From: an uncultured Desulfobulbaceae bacterium
GTDB taxonomy: Bacteria; Desulfobacterota; Desulfobulbia; Desulfobulbales; Desulfobulbaceae
Direction: 5' to 3'
DNA length: 64,000 bases
Assembly (NCBI GenBank): GCA_947259225.1
Contig: CAMYLK010000005.1
Coordinates: 91,486 to 155,485, forward strand
The translations under genes were made by a program, and so were the position numbers. The notes under the pieces were generated by a model. That model did not search any database. It was not told the origin of the DNA and saw only the letters and a list, made by a program, of their open reading frames with translations. Positions 46,148 through 55,570 of the stretch are shown here, piece after piece; the stretch's first letter is position 1, and each line of letters begins with the position of its first letter.

Positions 46148-47785
46148 ATGATAAATGCATCAAACGTGACCCTCACCTATGGCAAGAGAGTCATCTTTCA
46201 AGACGTGAATATAAAGTTCACCCCTGGTAACTGTTATGGTCTAATCGGTGCCAATGGGGCAGGAAAATCAACTTTTCTGAAAATACTTTCAGGTGAGATA
46301 GAACCGGACAAGGGTGAAATAAGTATCGGTTCCAGGAAAAGAATAGCGGTATTGAGGCAGGACCATTTTGAGTTCGATGAACAGACAGTGTTCAACACCG
46401 TTATAATGGGGCATAAAAAACTGTGGCGGGTGATGGCTGAGCGGGAGGCCCTTTACGCGAAGGCAGATTTTAACGAAGAGGACGGGATTCGCAGCGGGGA
46501 GCTGGAGACAGAATTCGGTGAATTGAATGGGTATGAGGCAGAGCCTGAAGCGGCTGTCCTGCTCAACGGACTTGGTATCCCTGAAGAGCTTCGTCATAAA
46601 AAGATGAAAGAACTTGACGGAGGAGATAAGGTCCGGGTACTCCTTGCCCAGGCTCTTTTTGGCAATCCCGACATACTCCTTCTTGACGAGCCGACAAACC
46701 ATCTGGATTTTCAGTCAATCTCCTGGCTGGAGGATTTTCTTGAAAGGTTCCAGAATACGGTCATCATTGTTTCGCATGACCGCTATTTTCTCAACCAGGT
46801 CTGTACGCACGTCGCGGATATAGACTTTGGACGGATACAGGTGTATGTCGGAAACTATGATTTCTGGTACCAGGCAAGCCAGCTTCACTTAAAACAGAGA
46901 CAAAGTGAGAACAGGAAGACCACCGCCAAGGCGGATGAATTGAAAGCGTTTATCCAGCGTTTCAGTTCCAACGCGTCTAAGGCAAAGCAGGCCACATCAA
47001 GAAAAAAGCTTCTCGAAAAACTCACTGTAGAAGATATGCCCATTTCTTCGAGGAAATATCCTTATATCGTTTTTAAGCCTGAACGGCCTTGCGGCAATGT
47101 CATCCTGGAAATCCAGGGAATGTCTAAGGAGATAGACGGGATGCCTGTCTTCAGTGATCTCGACCTCACTGTTAATAAGGGGGACAAGATAGCTTTTGTC
47201 GGTAGCGATAGTGTGGCCAAGACAACGCTCTTTCAGATTATTGCCGGTGAGATGGAACCGGACAGTGGCAGTTATCGTTGGGGGCAGACTATCAGCACGA
47301 CGTATTTCCCGAAAGAGAACGGTTCTTATTTCAGCAATGACCTGAATCTTATCGAGTGGCTCCGGCAGTTCGCCCCTGCCTCGGAAGGTGAGAGCTTTGC
47401 CAGGGGATTTCTTGGGAAAATGCTTTTTTCAGGGGAAGAGGCGATGAAAAAGACCAGTGTTCTTTCCGGGGGCGAGCGGGTTCGTTGTATGCTGTCTAAA
47501 ATGATGCTGACCGGTGCCAATGCTCTTATCCTTGACGAGCCAACAAATCACCTGGATCTGGAATCAATTACAGCCCTCAATAATGGGCTTATAGCCTTTC
47601 CGGAAGTAGTGCTCTTTTCGTCCCATGACCATGAGTTTGTCTCCACTGTGGCGAACAGGATTGTCGAGATTACTCCTGCCGGGGTCATAGACAGGATGAT
47701 GGGTTTTGACGAGTACCTTGAAGATACCGAAGTGGCGCAAATGCGTGATAATGCTGCGAGTATTGGCAGGGTGCTCAGCCTGTAG
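46148..47785 (+). CDS. ABC-F family ATPase (YbiT type)
   Basis: A 545-residue soluble protein with two ABC nucleotide-binding domains and no membrane part, as in ribosome-associated ABC-F proteins. The first domain has GANGAGKST from residue 34 and LLLDEPTNHLDFQS; the second has LILDEPTNHLDLES and LSGGERVR. The second P-loop reads GSDSVAKTT (residues 352-360), with Ala357 where Gly is expected before the Lys; the first signature motif LDGGDKVR is also variant. The linker between the domains fits the ABC-F P-site tRNA interaction motif. Likely role: relief of stalled ribosomes, in keeping with the helicase upstream. Confidence 0.9.
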   Translation: MINASNVTLTYGKRVIFQDVNIKFTPGNCYGLIGANGAGKSTFLKILSGEIEPDKGEISIGSRKRIAVLRQDHFEFDEQTVFNTVIMGHKKLWRVMAEREALYAKADFNEEDGIRSGELETEFGELNGYEAEPEAAVLLNGLGIPEELRHKKMKELDGGDKVRVLLAQALFGNPDILLLDEPTNHLDFQSISWLEDFLERFQNTVIIVSHDRYFLNQVCTHVADIDFGRIQVYVGNYDFWYQASQLHLKQRQSENRKTTAKADELKAFIQRFSSNASKAKQATSRKKLLEKLTVEDMPISSRKYPYIVFKPERPCGNVILEIQGMSKEIDGMPVFSDLDLTVNKGDKIAFVGSDSVAKTTLFQIIAGEMEPDSGSYRWGQTISTTYFPKENGSYFSNDLNLIEWLRQFAPASEGESFARGFLGKMLFSGEEAMKKTSVLSGGERVRCMLSKMMLTGANALILDEPTNHLDLESITALNNGLIAFPEVVLFSSHDHEFVSTVANRIVEITPAGVIDRMMGFDEYLEDTEVAQMRDNAASIGRVLSL

Positions 47786-47798
47786 CAAAAATATACCC

Positions 47799-47816
47799 GG
47801 CAGGCAAATCTGCCCG
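47799..47816. terminator. Hairpin between convergent ABC-F and CBS genes
   Basis: CCGGCAG and CTGCCCGG form a stem with one bulge. It lies 14 bp after the ABC-F stop and a few bases beyond the CBS gene stop, so it may end both transcripts. Confidence 0.5.
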
Positions 47817-47821
47817 GAAAG

Positions 47822-48268
47822 CTATTTCTTCTTTTTTTTCTTGGCTTTCTCCTCTTTAATCATGTTAGCAAGGGCTTTCAGCAGGTCAATGGCTGACAAC
47901 ATGCCGGCCAGTTCCTCGGTTTTGTCAAGAACCGGGGCAGCACCGATACCCTGTTCCAGTAGGAGGTCTACAGCCTTTGACAGGGTGTCATAGGTGTGGA
48001 GGACATGAACATTTTCGATCATCACATCCCGGATATGCATGGAGTTGTCGAGATAATAAACATGTGAAATATCATGGGCCTCATCAACCCAGTTGGGCCT
48101 GCGCAGTTCCCGGTCGCTGATGATGCCGATCAGTTTTTTGTTCTTGTCGACGACAGGCAGATGGCGGATGGAGTTTTCCTTCATGATAAAAAAAGCTTCC
48201 CTGATCCCTAAGTCCACCGAAACTGAAACCACCTGACGAGTCATATATTTGCTCACCTTGATTGCCAT
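47822..48268 (-). CDS. CBS-domain pair protein
   Basis: A 148-residue protein made only of two CBS motifs (RHLPVVDKNKKLIGIISDREL; GAAPVLDKTEELAGMLSAIDL) and a Lys-rich tail. CBS pairs bind adenosyl nucleotides and regulate partner proteins. It starts with VSKYMTRQVVSVS, the normal entry of such domains, and stands alone on the minus strand. Target unknown. Confidence 0.9.
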   Translation of the reverse strand: MAIKVSKYMTRQVVSVSVDLGIREAFFIMKENSIRHLPVVDKNKKLIGIISDRELRRPNWVDEAHDISHVYYLDNSMHIRDVMIENVHVLHTYDTLSKAVDLLLEQGIGAAPVLDKTEELAGMLSAIDLLKALANMIKEEKAKKKKKK

Positions 48269-48523
48269 ACACTAACCTCCAGAGATAGTGAGAATGCTAG
48301 TCACGATAAAAATGAAACGGCTCCGTATCTCAATTTGCAATTGTGTTGACCGGAGCGAAGGTTTAATCCAATCCTTTACCCTACCTTTTTTAGTATGATT
48401 GTGGCAACAGGGGAATGGTATATCATGAGGAAAATGTTGCCCGCAGCTTTCCTGAACAGTAATATCAGGCCGCAGTATGGAAAATTTTAAGCCCTAAATA
48501 CACTTTTCATTACAGGTGAAGTA

Positions 48524-50185
48524 TTGCATTTTCTTCTTATTGGCCTTAACTGCCGGTACTCACATTCATGTCTGGCCCTGTTTTATGTCCGCAATGAACT
48601 GGACCGGAATTTACAAAACCAGCAGACAACCATCAAACAGTTCACTATCAATGATCCCTATTATGAAACGTTGCTTGGTATCTCGGGCAGCAGAGCTGAC
48701 ACCCTGCTTTTTTCCGTCTATATATGGAACGCTTCCTATATCAGTCGTCTGGTCACTGATCTGGCTCGGATTCAGCCGGGCCGGCCGATAATACTTGGTG
48801 GTCCCCAGGCACCGGCAATGGTAGGTTTGCCGGAGAACTGCACGGTAGTGGAAGGTGCAATCGAAGGGGTAGGTGAGGATTTCTATCATGATCTCGAAGC
48901 AGGTACTCCAAAATCTTCATACAAAGCAAAACCGAGCCATTCTTTTCGGTTTCCTTACCTGGATGATGATTTTTCCGGTGAGCTGTTGAACAGACAGGTA
49001 TACTACGAGTCTTCAAGGGGGTGTCCGTTTTGCTGCTCTTACTGTTTGTCCTCAATAAACAAGCGAGTCGTACATAAGGAAATAAAGGAGGTTGAGAAAG
49101 AGCTGGCTGGAATTCTCCGGCATCAGCCGAAGATCATTAAATTTGTCGACAGGACATTTAATGATAACCCTGAGCGGGCCCTTGCCATATGGCATTATCT
49201 GGCAGAGCAAGCCGGTAAAACACAGTTTCACTTTGAGATTGCCCCGGACCGCTTCACCGAAGAGATGTTTGCTTTTCTTAAAACAGTTGAGCCTGATCGT
49301 TTCCAGTTTGAAATTGGCGTCCAATCGACCAACCCGGAAACTCTTGCCGCCATCAACCGGAGGATGGATGTTGAAGCGTCTGCCGTTAATATCAGCAGGC
49401 TGGCTGCTTTTGACAATATCCATCTCCATGTTGATTTGATTCTGGGGCTGCCCTATGAGACCGAGGAAAGCTTCCGTAAATCCTTTAATATGGTATTTGC
49501 TCTCCGGTCCCATTATATCCAGATGGGACTCTTAAAGGTATTGCCGGGGACCGAAATGAGCAGTGATGCGGAAGAGTTCGGGCTGGTCTACTGTGAACAG
49601 CCGCCGTACCAGATACTGGCCAACCGCTTGATGAATCACGAGACCCTGAGTAAACTATATGCGTTTGGTGAATGTGTAGAGGCTTTTTATAATAACCGTT
49701 ATTTCAGAAGTATCTGGTCCTACCTTCATGAAAGACAGGAAGAACCGTATCTTGTTTTCAGGCATCTTCTTGAGGTCAAAGGGCGCCCTTATTTTTCCGG
49801 TTTGTCCCCTACCCAGAAAATGCTGACGCGTATCCTCAGTGAAATGGCTGATGAGAGGCCCGACAGGGATATCCTTAAGGATTTACTCAGGTATGACTGG
49901 CTTCGATGCGGGCATCGGTTCATACCTGATTTTCTCGAAACTCAACCCCTATCGGAGATCCGTACCGAATTATGGAATAAATCGCCGGAAAACCTGGAGG
50001 GGCTGTATACCTACCAGAACCGCAGTGAGTTCTTCAAGCGCTCCGATTTTCTTGAAATGTCCAATGAGGCCTTGCAGGAAGTCGGACTGAACCCCGGTGA
50101 TGAGCGCACAATAGTATGTTTTCTTCCTGAAGAGACCCAGGGTGTTATCAAGCACAGGCGGGTTACCACGATAGAGTGCGTGTAA
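48524..50185 (+). CDS. B12-binding-type radical SAM protein (DUF4080-like)
   Basis: A 553-residue protein starting at TTG. The N-terminal part has the B12-binding-domain fold (LLIGLNCRYSHSCLALFYV, IILGGPQAPA). The radical SAM domain has the cluster motif RGCPFCCSYC (C-x3-C-x2-C) and later DLILGLPYETEESF and KVLPGTEM. A C-terminal DUF4080-like part follows. Such enzymes use S-adenosylmethionine radicals, often with cobalamin, to modify unknown substrates. The next gene, an HI0933-like flavoprotein, overlaps its stop (TAATG). Confidence 0.85.
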   Translation: MHFLLIGLNCRYSHSCLALFYVRNELDRNLQNQQTTIKQFTINDPYYETLLGISGSRADTLLFSVYIWNASYISRLVTDLARIQPGRPIILGGPQAPAMVGLPENCTVVEGAIEGVGEDFYHDLEAGTPKSSYKAKPSHSFRFPYLDDDFSGELLNRQVYYESSRGCPFCCSYCLSSINKRVVHKEIKEVEKELAGILRHQPKIIKFVDRTFNDNPERALAIWHYLAEQAGKTQFHFEIAPDRFTEEMFAFLKTVEPDRFQFEIGVQSTNPETLAAINRRMDVEASAVNISRLAAFDNIHLHVDLILGLPYETEESFRKSFNMVFALRSHYIQMGLLKVLPGTEMSSDAEEFGLVYCEQPPYQILANRLMNHETLSKLYAFGECVEAFYNNRYFRSIWSYLHERQEEPYLVFRHLLEVKGRPYFSGLSPTQKMLTRILSEMADERPDRDILKDLLRYDWLRCGHRFIPDFLETQPLSEIRTELWNKSPENLEGLYTYQNRSEFFKRSDFLEMSNEALQEVGLNPGDERTIVCFLPEETQGVIKHRRVTTIECV

Positions 50186-51429
50186 TGTCCCATCGAAATA
50201 TCATAGTTGTAGGGGGCGGTGCAGCCGGGTTGATGGCTGCCGGCCAGGCAGCTCTGGAAGGCACGCAAACAGTTCTGTTGGAGAAGATGAAGAAACCGGG
50301 CCGCAAAATATGCATCAGCGGCAAAGGGCGTTGTAATATTACAAACGTTGCCGACCTTCGTGATTTTATCGGCCATTTCGGCAGAACAGGCAGGTTTCTG
50401 CATCAGGCCTTTTCCCAGTTTTTTTCTCCTGAACTGATGGATTTTTTCAGCATGCAGGGCCTTGAGCTGGTCACTGAAAGAGGAGGGAGGGTTTTTCCCG
50501 CTTCAGGCCGAGCCTACGATGTTCTAGACATGTTTGTCAAATGGCTTGATGAGTGTGGTGTAAACGTTAAACGTTCAGCACGGGTCGAAGAACTGCTCAT
50601 TTCAAATGGGCAGATACAGGGGGTTATATGCAACGGGGAAAAAATCGAAGCTGATGCTGTTATTTTAACAACAGGCGGAGCCTCCTATCCGATAACCGGT
50701 TCAACCGGCGACGGCTACAGGCTTGCTGAATCTGCAGGGCATACTCTAATTCCCATTCGTCCGGCACTGGTACCCCTTGAGACAGCAGGGCATACAGCAG
50801 GAAAAATGGCCGGGCTTAGTTTGCGGAATATATGTGTCAGGATGTATATCAACGGCAGGAAACACAGACAGGCGTTCGGAGAATTGGTGTATACTGAATT
50901 CGGTTTGACCGGTCCGGTGATCCTTACACTCAGTGGAGACGCGGTTGATGCCCTGCGAAACAAGGAAAAGGTGTCATTGTCAATTGACCTGAAACCGGCC
51001 CTGGATGAGCAGAAGCTTGATGCCAGGCTCCTGCGGGACTTTGCATCCCGCGGCAGGGAAGAACTGCAGAGTGTTTTGCGGGCATTGCTCCCAAAGGAGA
51101 TGGTATCTGTCTGTCTGGAACATACCGGTATTGAACCTGCCGGCATGGCGTGCCAGCTGGGTGCCAAGAAGCGTGGTTTACTCCGGCGCTGGCTGAAGGA
51201 TTTTCGTCTGGAGGTGACCGGTTACCGGCCCTTTGAAGAAGCAATTATAACAGCTGGCGGAGTTGATACCCGGGAGATAAATCCGAGAACAATGGAATCA
51301 AAAAAAACCAGGGGGTTGTATATCGCAGGAGAACTGCTTGATATCCAGGCTGACACCGGCGGGTATAACCTGCAGGCGGCCTTTTCCACCGGCTGGCTGG
51401 CTGGACGTTCTGCAGCTTCGAGAGAATAG
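50185..51429 (+). CDS. HI0933/BaiN-like FAD-binding flavoprotein
   Basis: A 414-residue flavoprotein from ATG 50185. FAD-binding motif VVGGGAAGLMAAGQAA at the N-terminus, then KICISGKGRCNITN, the family's most typical segment, and the C-terminal GGVDTREINPRTMESKKTRG with GELLDIQADTGGYNLQ. Members are annotated as aminoacetone oxidase-like or BaiN reductases; the real substrate is mostly unknown. Start and stop overlaps tie it to the preceding radical SAM gene. Confidence 0.9.
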   Translation: MSHRNIIVVGGGAAGLMAAGQAALEGTQTVLLEKMKKPGRKICISGKGRCNITNVADLRDFIGHFGRTGRFLHQAFSQFFSPELMDFFSMQGLELVTERGGRVFPASGRAYDVLDMFVKWLDECGVNVKRSARVEELLISNGQIQGVICNGEKIEADAVILTTGGASYPITGSTGDGYRLAESAGHTLIPIRPALVPLETAGHTAGKMAGLSLRNICVRMYINGRKHRQAFGELVYTEFGLTGPVILTLSGDAVDALRNKEKVSLSIDLKPALDEQKLDARLLRDFASRGREELQSVLRALLPKEMVSVCLEHTGIEPAGMACQLGAKKRGLLRRWLKDFRLEVTGYRPFEEAIITAGGVDTREINPRTMESKKTRGLYIAGELLDIQADTGGYNLQAAFSTGWLAGRSAASRE

Positions 51430-51436
51430 TCGATTT

Positions 51437-53137
51437 ATGTTTTTACCGGCAACCGAAAAAGAACTCCAACAACTGGGCTGGGACAGGCTTGATATAATAC
51501 TCGTTACCGGGGATGCTTACATCGATTCTCCCTTTATAGGAGTTGCTGTCATCGGCAAGGTCCTTCTGGATGCGGGCTATCGGGTCGGTATTATTGCCCA
51601 GCCGGACATTGAATCGGACAGAGACATTACACGACTTGGTGAGCCGGAATTGTTCTGGGGTGTAACCGGCGGCAGTATTGACTCCATGGTTGCCAACAGG
51701 ACCGCTTCCGGAAAAAAACGCAAAAGCGATGATTATACACCGGGCGGCCGGAACACGCGAAGGCCGGACCGAGCGGTCCTTGTCTACTCGAACCTGATCA
51801 GGCAATACTTCAAGAATACCAGCCCCATTGTTCTTGGGGGTATTGAGGCCAGCCTGCGCCGCATTGCCCATTATGATTTCTGGTCAAACAAAATAAGGCG
51901 ATCCATCCTGTTTGACGCCAAGGCAGATTACCTCCTTTATGGAATGGCAGACAAGTCTGCTGTAGAACTGGCAAAGGCACTCAAGAGTGGTGAAGACCCT
52001 CGGACAATCCGAGGGCTGAGCTACGCATCCCCAGATATCCCTGAGAATGCACTCCATCTACCGTCCTTTAAGGATTCGGCTGCCGATAATAAAATCTTCA
52101 CCGAAATGTTTCATACCTTTTATCAAAACAATGATCCATTGACCTCGAAGACATTGGTCCAGCAGCACGACAACCGATATCTGGTACAGAACCCTCCGGC
52201 TCCCTGCCTTACTTCAGACGAGCTGGACAGGGTACATGGGCTTGATTTTGAGAGGGGACTCCATCCCTTTTGCAGGCAGCAGGGGGAGGTGAAAGCACTG
52301 GAGACCATCCGTTTCTCAATTGCAACCCACCGCGGTTGTTATGGTGAATGCAACTTCTGTGCAATCGCCGTTCATCAGGGACGTACTGTCAGGTGGCGCA
52401 GTAAGGAGTCAATTGTTGAAGAGGTAAAACGAATTGCCCTGCATCCGTTGTTCAAGGGTATCATTCATGATGTGGGCGGGCCAACAGCCAATATGTACGG
52501 TTTTGAGTGTAAAAAGAAATTGAAGGAAGGCAGCTGTAAAACAAAAAGGTGTCTATTTCCCAAAATATGCCCAACCATGCGGATTGATCACAGCGCGCAG
52601 CTTAATCTGCTTCGGGAGCTCAGGAAGATTAAGGGGGTCCGTAAGGTGTTCGTTGCATCCGGCATCCGCTACGATATGATCCTGGCAGACAAAAAAACGG
52701 GAATACCCTACCTGCGTGATCTCGTCCGCCACCATGTATCCGGCCAGATGAAGATCGCTCCCGAACATTCGGAGGAGCACATCCTTTCCCTGATGGGTAA
52801 ACCGGAACAGGACGATCTTTTACAATTCAGGAAACTTTTTTCCAGTCTCACCAAGAAAGAAGGGTTGAAACAGTTCATCACTTACTACATTATCGCGGCC
52901 CATCCCGGCAGTACGATCCAAGATATGGAAAAACTGAAAACGTTTTGCAGCCGTAACCTGAAAGTCCTGCCCAGGCAGATCCAGATATTCACTCCTACCC
53001 CGTCAACATACTCAACCCTTATGTACTGGACCGGATGCAACCCCTTTACCGGCAAGCCCTGTTTTGTTGAGAAAACAGGCAGTGGTCGTGAAAAACAGAA
53101 AAAGGTATTGAGTGCGCCCGCCAGAAAGAAAACCTGA
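51437..53137 (+). CDS. YgiQ-family radical SAM protein
   Basis: The product (566 residues from ATG 51437, 7 bp after the flavoprotein stop) has the YgiQ N-terminal region (DIILVTGDAYIDSPFIGVAV, VFWGVTGG-like segment with GSIDSMVANRT). Its radical SAM core carries the cluster motif HRGCYGECNFCAI and the C-terminal QIFTPTPSTYST. YgiQ proteins are widely conserved but unassigned. It ends the three-gene group of two radical SAM enzymes around one flavoprotein, which suggests a common modification pathway. Confidence 0.93.
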   Translation: MFLPATEKELQQLGWDRLDIILVTGDAYIDSPFIGVAVIGKVLLDAGYRVGIIAQPDIESDRDITRLGEPELFWGVTGGSIDSMVANRTASGKKRKSDDYTPGGRNTRRPDRAVLVYSNLIRQYFKNTSPIVLGGIEASLRRIAHYDFWSNKIRRSILFDAKADYLLYGMADKSAVELAKALKSGEDPRTIRGLSYASPDIPENALHLPSFKDSAADNKIFTEMFHTFYQNNDPLTSKTLVQQHDNRYLVQNPPAPCLTSDELDRVHGLDFERGLHPFCRQQGEVKALETIRFSIATHRGCYGECNFCAIAVHQGRTVRWRSKESIVEEVKRIALHPLFKGIIHDVGGPTANMYGFECKKKLKEGSCKTKRCLFPKICPTMRIDHSAQLNLLRELRKIKGVRKVFVASGIRYDMILADKKTGIPYLRDLVRHHVSGQMKIAPEHSEEHILSLMGKPEQDDLLQFRKLFSSLTKKEGLKQFITYYIIAAHPGSTIQDMEKLKTFCSRNLKVLPRQIQIFTPTPSTYSTLMYWTGCNPFTGKPCFVEKTGSGREKQKKVLSAPARKKT

Positions 53138-53319
53138 ATACGATCTGGGATCAGATTGTATCATTCAGCCTAACAGGAAACCGTCGCGTCAATTTACCAC
53201 ATTGATATTCTGACAATTGATGTTACACTATGTTTGCGTTGCAATTTGCAGAAATTTATTAGAAATCTAAAACCTGGTCCTCTGGGCAGGTCAGAGTTAA
53301 TAGGCTTTGCCGATAATTG

Positions 53320-53480
53320 GTTTTATTTGTTCATTTTCTTTGGTGCCAAAGAAAACGAACCAAAAGAAAGGCACCCGTGTCATTTGGTCCTTCGGACTCC
53401 TTTGCGCTCCTCAAAGCTGCCGGGATTTTAAAAACTCGCTTCGCTCAGACAGTTTAAAATCCTTATCCGGCATCTTTGCC
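53320..53480. repeat. Candidate widespread intergenic element
   Basis: The stretch starts with a TTTGGTGCCAAA palindrome followed by GAAAACGAACCAAAAG. It continues with CCTTCGGACTCCTTTGCGCTCC and CTCGCTTCGCTCAGACA. I recognise this pattern from repeated non-coding or pseudo-coding elements in many Proteobacteria. Short frames run through it but match no protein family. Nearby hairpins GCCCCTTAAAGGGGC (53520-53534) and CCGGGCCCTTTGGGCTCGG (53543-53561) lie before tatA. Confidence 0.4.
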
Positions 53481-53584
53481 GGTGCTCAACAAATGCCAAT
53501 GGGAAAATATTAAAATCATGCCCCTTAAAGGGGCAACCAAGGCCGGGCCCTTTGGGCTCGGATCTTTACTCATGGAGAAAATTA

Positions 53585-53770
53585 ATGTTTGGACTCGGCG
53601 CTCCAGAACTCATGATCATACTTGCAATCTGCTTCGTTATCTTTGGCGGTAAAAAGCTTCCGGAAATCGGAGCCGGCCTGGGAAAGGGCATTACCTCCTT
53701 TAAAAAGGGATTGCAGGAAACAGACGATGACACCAGCCTGGTGAAAGACGAAAGCGAAACCCAGGCATAG
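53585..53770 (+). CDS. tatA: Twin-arginine translocase subunit TatA/E
   Basis: A 61-residue protein from ATG 53585, with GGAGA in front. It has the TatA pattern: a short N-terminal membrane helix beginning FGLGAPELMIIL, the hinge FGGKKLPEIG, an amphipathic helix (GLGKGITSFKKGLQE) and an acidic tail. TatA oligomers form the passage for folded proteins in the inner membrane. No tatB or tatC is next to it, so it is an orphan tatA. Confidence 0.94.
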   Translation: MFGLGAPELMIILAICFVIFGGKKLPEIGAGLGKGITSFKKGLQETDDDTSLVKDESETQA

Positions 53771-53988
53771 TCTGTATATTTCACATACGACCTGCTGCGA
53801 AATCGTCAAACACAGTGTCTACTGCGTTACGCTTAATAAATATCCTCGACTTGCTGACAGGTAAGCGATTGAAAAGAGACTCCGTCAATACCTGCGGATA
53901 TTTTTCCGCGCGCGCCTCGTAACCACAACCTCTTACAGCTTCTCACGACGATCGTTGTGTAATAATCAGGCCAATATTTCCGGATTTC
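53771..53988. other. Intergenic region after tatA
   Basis: About 220 bp without genes. Segments such as CTGCTGCGAAATCGTC and CTACTGCGTTACGC look like dispersed repeats known from other Deltaproteobacteria, but this cannot be confirmed here. Confidence 0.3.
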
Positions 53989-54327
53989 CTACCTGTTGTC
54001 GACTGTATCGCTGATCCAGGACAGTGCCGCGGCAACCTTTGGAAACCCTATGGTGGAAACAAGCAGCAGGAGTGAGTGATAAATCTCTTCCTCTGTAGCT
54101 CCGGCTTCCAGGGCCCTGCGCGTGTGGGAGTGTACGGAGCCCGTTGATTGCGAAGCAGCAGCGACTGCCAGCTGAATAAGCTCGGATGTCTTTTTGTCTA
54201 TGGGGCCGGCATCACGGACCGTCGTACCGAGGTTTTCAACTGCTGCAAGGACCTGGGGAAATTTCTGAGACAGTTTCTGGTAATGTTTACTGGGAATTTT
54301 CTGATCTGACACAACGTACTCCTTCAT
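53989..54327 (-). CDS. Carboxymuconolactone decarboxylase/AhpD-like protein lacking the CXXC
   Basis: A 112-residue all-helical protein from ATG 54327. It shows the AhpD-like pattern KTSELIQLAVAAAS...HTRRALEAGATEEEI, which is the family's core. In active AhpD-like proteins a C-x-x-C-x-x-H motif sits just before the Thr-Arg. Here the sequence is STGSVHSH, so both cysteines are serine while the His remains. Peroxidase-reductase activity is therefore not expected. It stands alone. Confidence 0.85.
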   Translation of the reverse strand: MKEYVVSDQKIPSKHYQKLSQKFPQVLAAVENLGTTVRDAGPIDKKTSELIQLAVAAASQSTGSVHSHTRRALEAGATEEEIYHSLLLLVSTIGFPKVAAALSWISDTVDNR

Positions 54328-54639
54328 GATAGAATTTTGTATATTGGAAGTTAGAGCGCAACAGGGACTGAGGGTCATGAATTAGCGCTCTCTTCTCTGG
54401 CATCTGCTTCTCTGATAGTAAATTACTTGACCATTTCTTGAAAGTAATTCTTCTCAGCCTGCCAGGATTTTATCCGCTTATAACATTTTAACTCTTATTC
54501 AAACCTCAGTCCAACAAGGAAACAGGCTAAACGTATTTTTGGAGGCAATGAAGATTTGTGTTGTCCTTCCTTGCATCATCCTGATGCAAAATGTATCCTA
54601 AAAGGAAACTGATCCTCAATTTTCTCCAAAGGCAGTGCA

Positions 54640-55557
54640 ATGGCAGGTTCTTCCAAAAAGGTTGTTTTTGCGGCACTTATCGGTAATGGCCTGATAGCAA
54701 TTACAAAATTTATTGCCGCTACCATCACCGGCAGTTCGGCAATGTTTTCAGAAGGCATCCATTCCGTGGTTGATACCGGTAATCAGGTTCTGCTCCTCCA
54801 TGGAATGAAAAAAGCCAAAAAGCCGCCGGACAAACGTTTTCCTTTTGGCCATGGCAAGGAAATCTACTTCTGGAGCTTTGCAGTGGCAATCCTGATCTTT
54901 GCTGTTGGTTCCGGTGTGTCTCTCTATGAGGGAATTCGACATACCATGCATCCAAAGCCCATCGAGACCCCCATGGTAAACTATATCGTTCTCGCCCTGG
55001 CACTCCTGTTTGAGGGAGCGGCCTGGTATTTAGCCTTTTCCGAGTTTACCAAGGCCAAGGGAAAGTGGGGTTATTTAGAAGCTGTAAAGCGAGGCAAGGA
55101 TCCAACCATGTTCGTGGTTCTTTTTGAGGATTCGGCCGCTATGCTCGGAATTGTTGTCGCATTTCTCGGGGTGTTTCTTTCAAGCCACACAGGGGTATAT
55201 CAGTTTGACGGTATTGCTTCGATCATCATCGGGTTGATCCTCGGCGGTACGGCCATATGGCTGGCTTACGAAACCAAGGGACTCCTGATTGGCGAAAGTG
55301 CCAATGAGAAAGTGATCAACGGTATCAGGGAAATTGTCAAGACCTATGAAGGCGTGGAACATGTAAACGAAGTTTTGACAATGCACATGGGGCCGGACTT
55401 TATCCTGGTGAATATCAGTATTGATTTCCGGGACGATATCTCTGCCGGAGATCTTGAGATCATGATCGGACGACTTGACCAGCATATCAAAGATACTTTT
55501 TCCAACGTTAAACGCATCTTTGTGGAGGCAGAATCGCGCCGCTCCATAAGCTCATAA
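54640..55557 (+). CDS. Cation diffusion facilitator family transporter
   Basis: A 305-residue membrane protein with about six helices and a cytosolic C-terminal domain. Helix 2 has the CDF metal-site motif EGIHSVVDTGNQ, followed by the RFPFGHGKEIYFWS loop typical of the family. The second expected HxxxD in helix 5 is FEDSAAMLG here, as in the SLC30A9/ZnT9-like branch. The C-terminal part (VEHVNEVLTMHMGPDFILVNI) is the ferredoxin-like regulatory domain. It probably exports a divalent metal in exchange for protons. The frameshifted thioesterase gene follows after 13 bp. Confidence 0.92.
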   Translation: MAGSSKKVVFAALIGNGLIAITKFIAATITGSSAMFSEGIHSVVDTGNQVLLLHGMKKAKKPPDKRFPFGHGKEIYFWSFAVAILIFAVGSGVSLYEGIRHTMHPKPIETPMVNYIVLALALLFEGAAWYLAFSEFTKAKGKWGYLEAVKRGKDPTMFVVLFEDSAAMLGIVVAFLGVFLSSHTGVYQFDGIASIIIGLILGGTAIWLAYETKGLLIGESANEKVINGIREIVKTYEGVEHVNEVLTMHMGPDFILVNISIDFRDDISAGDLEIMIGRLDQHIKDTFSNVKRIFVEAESRRSISS

Positions 55558-55570
55558 CCGGGAGCCTGAC

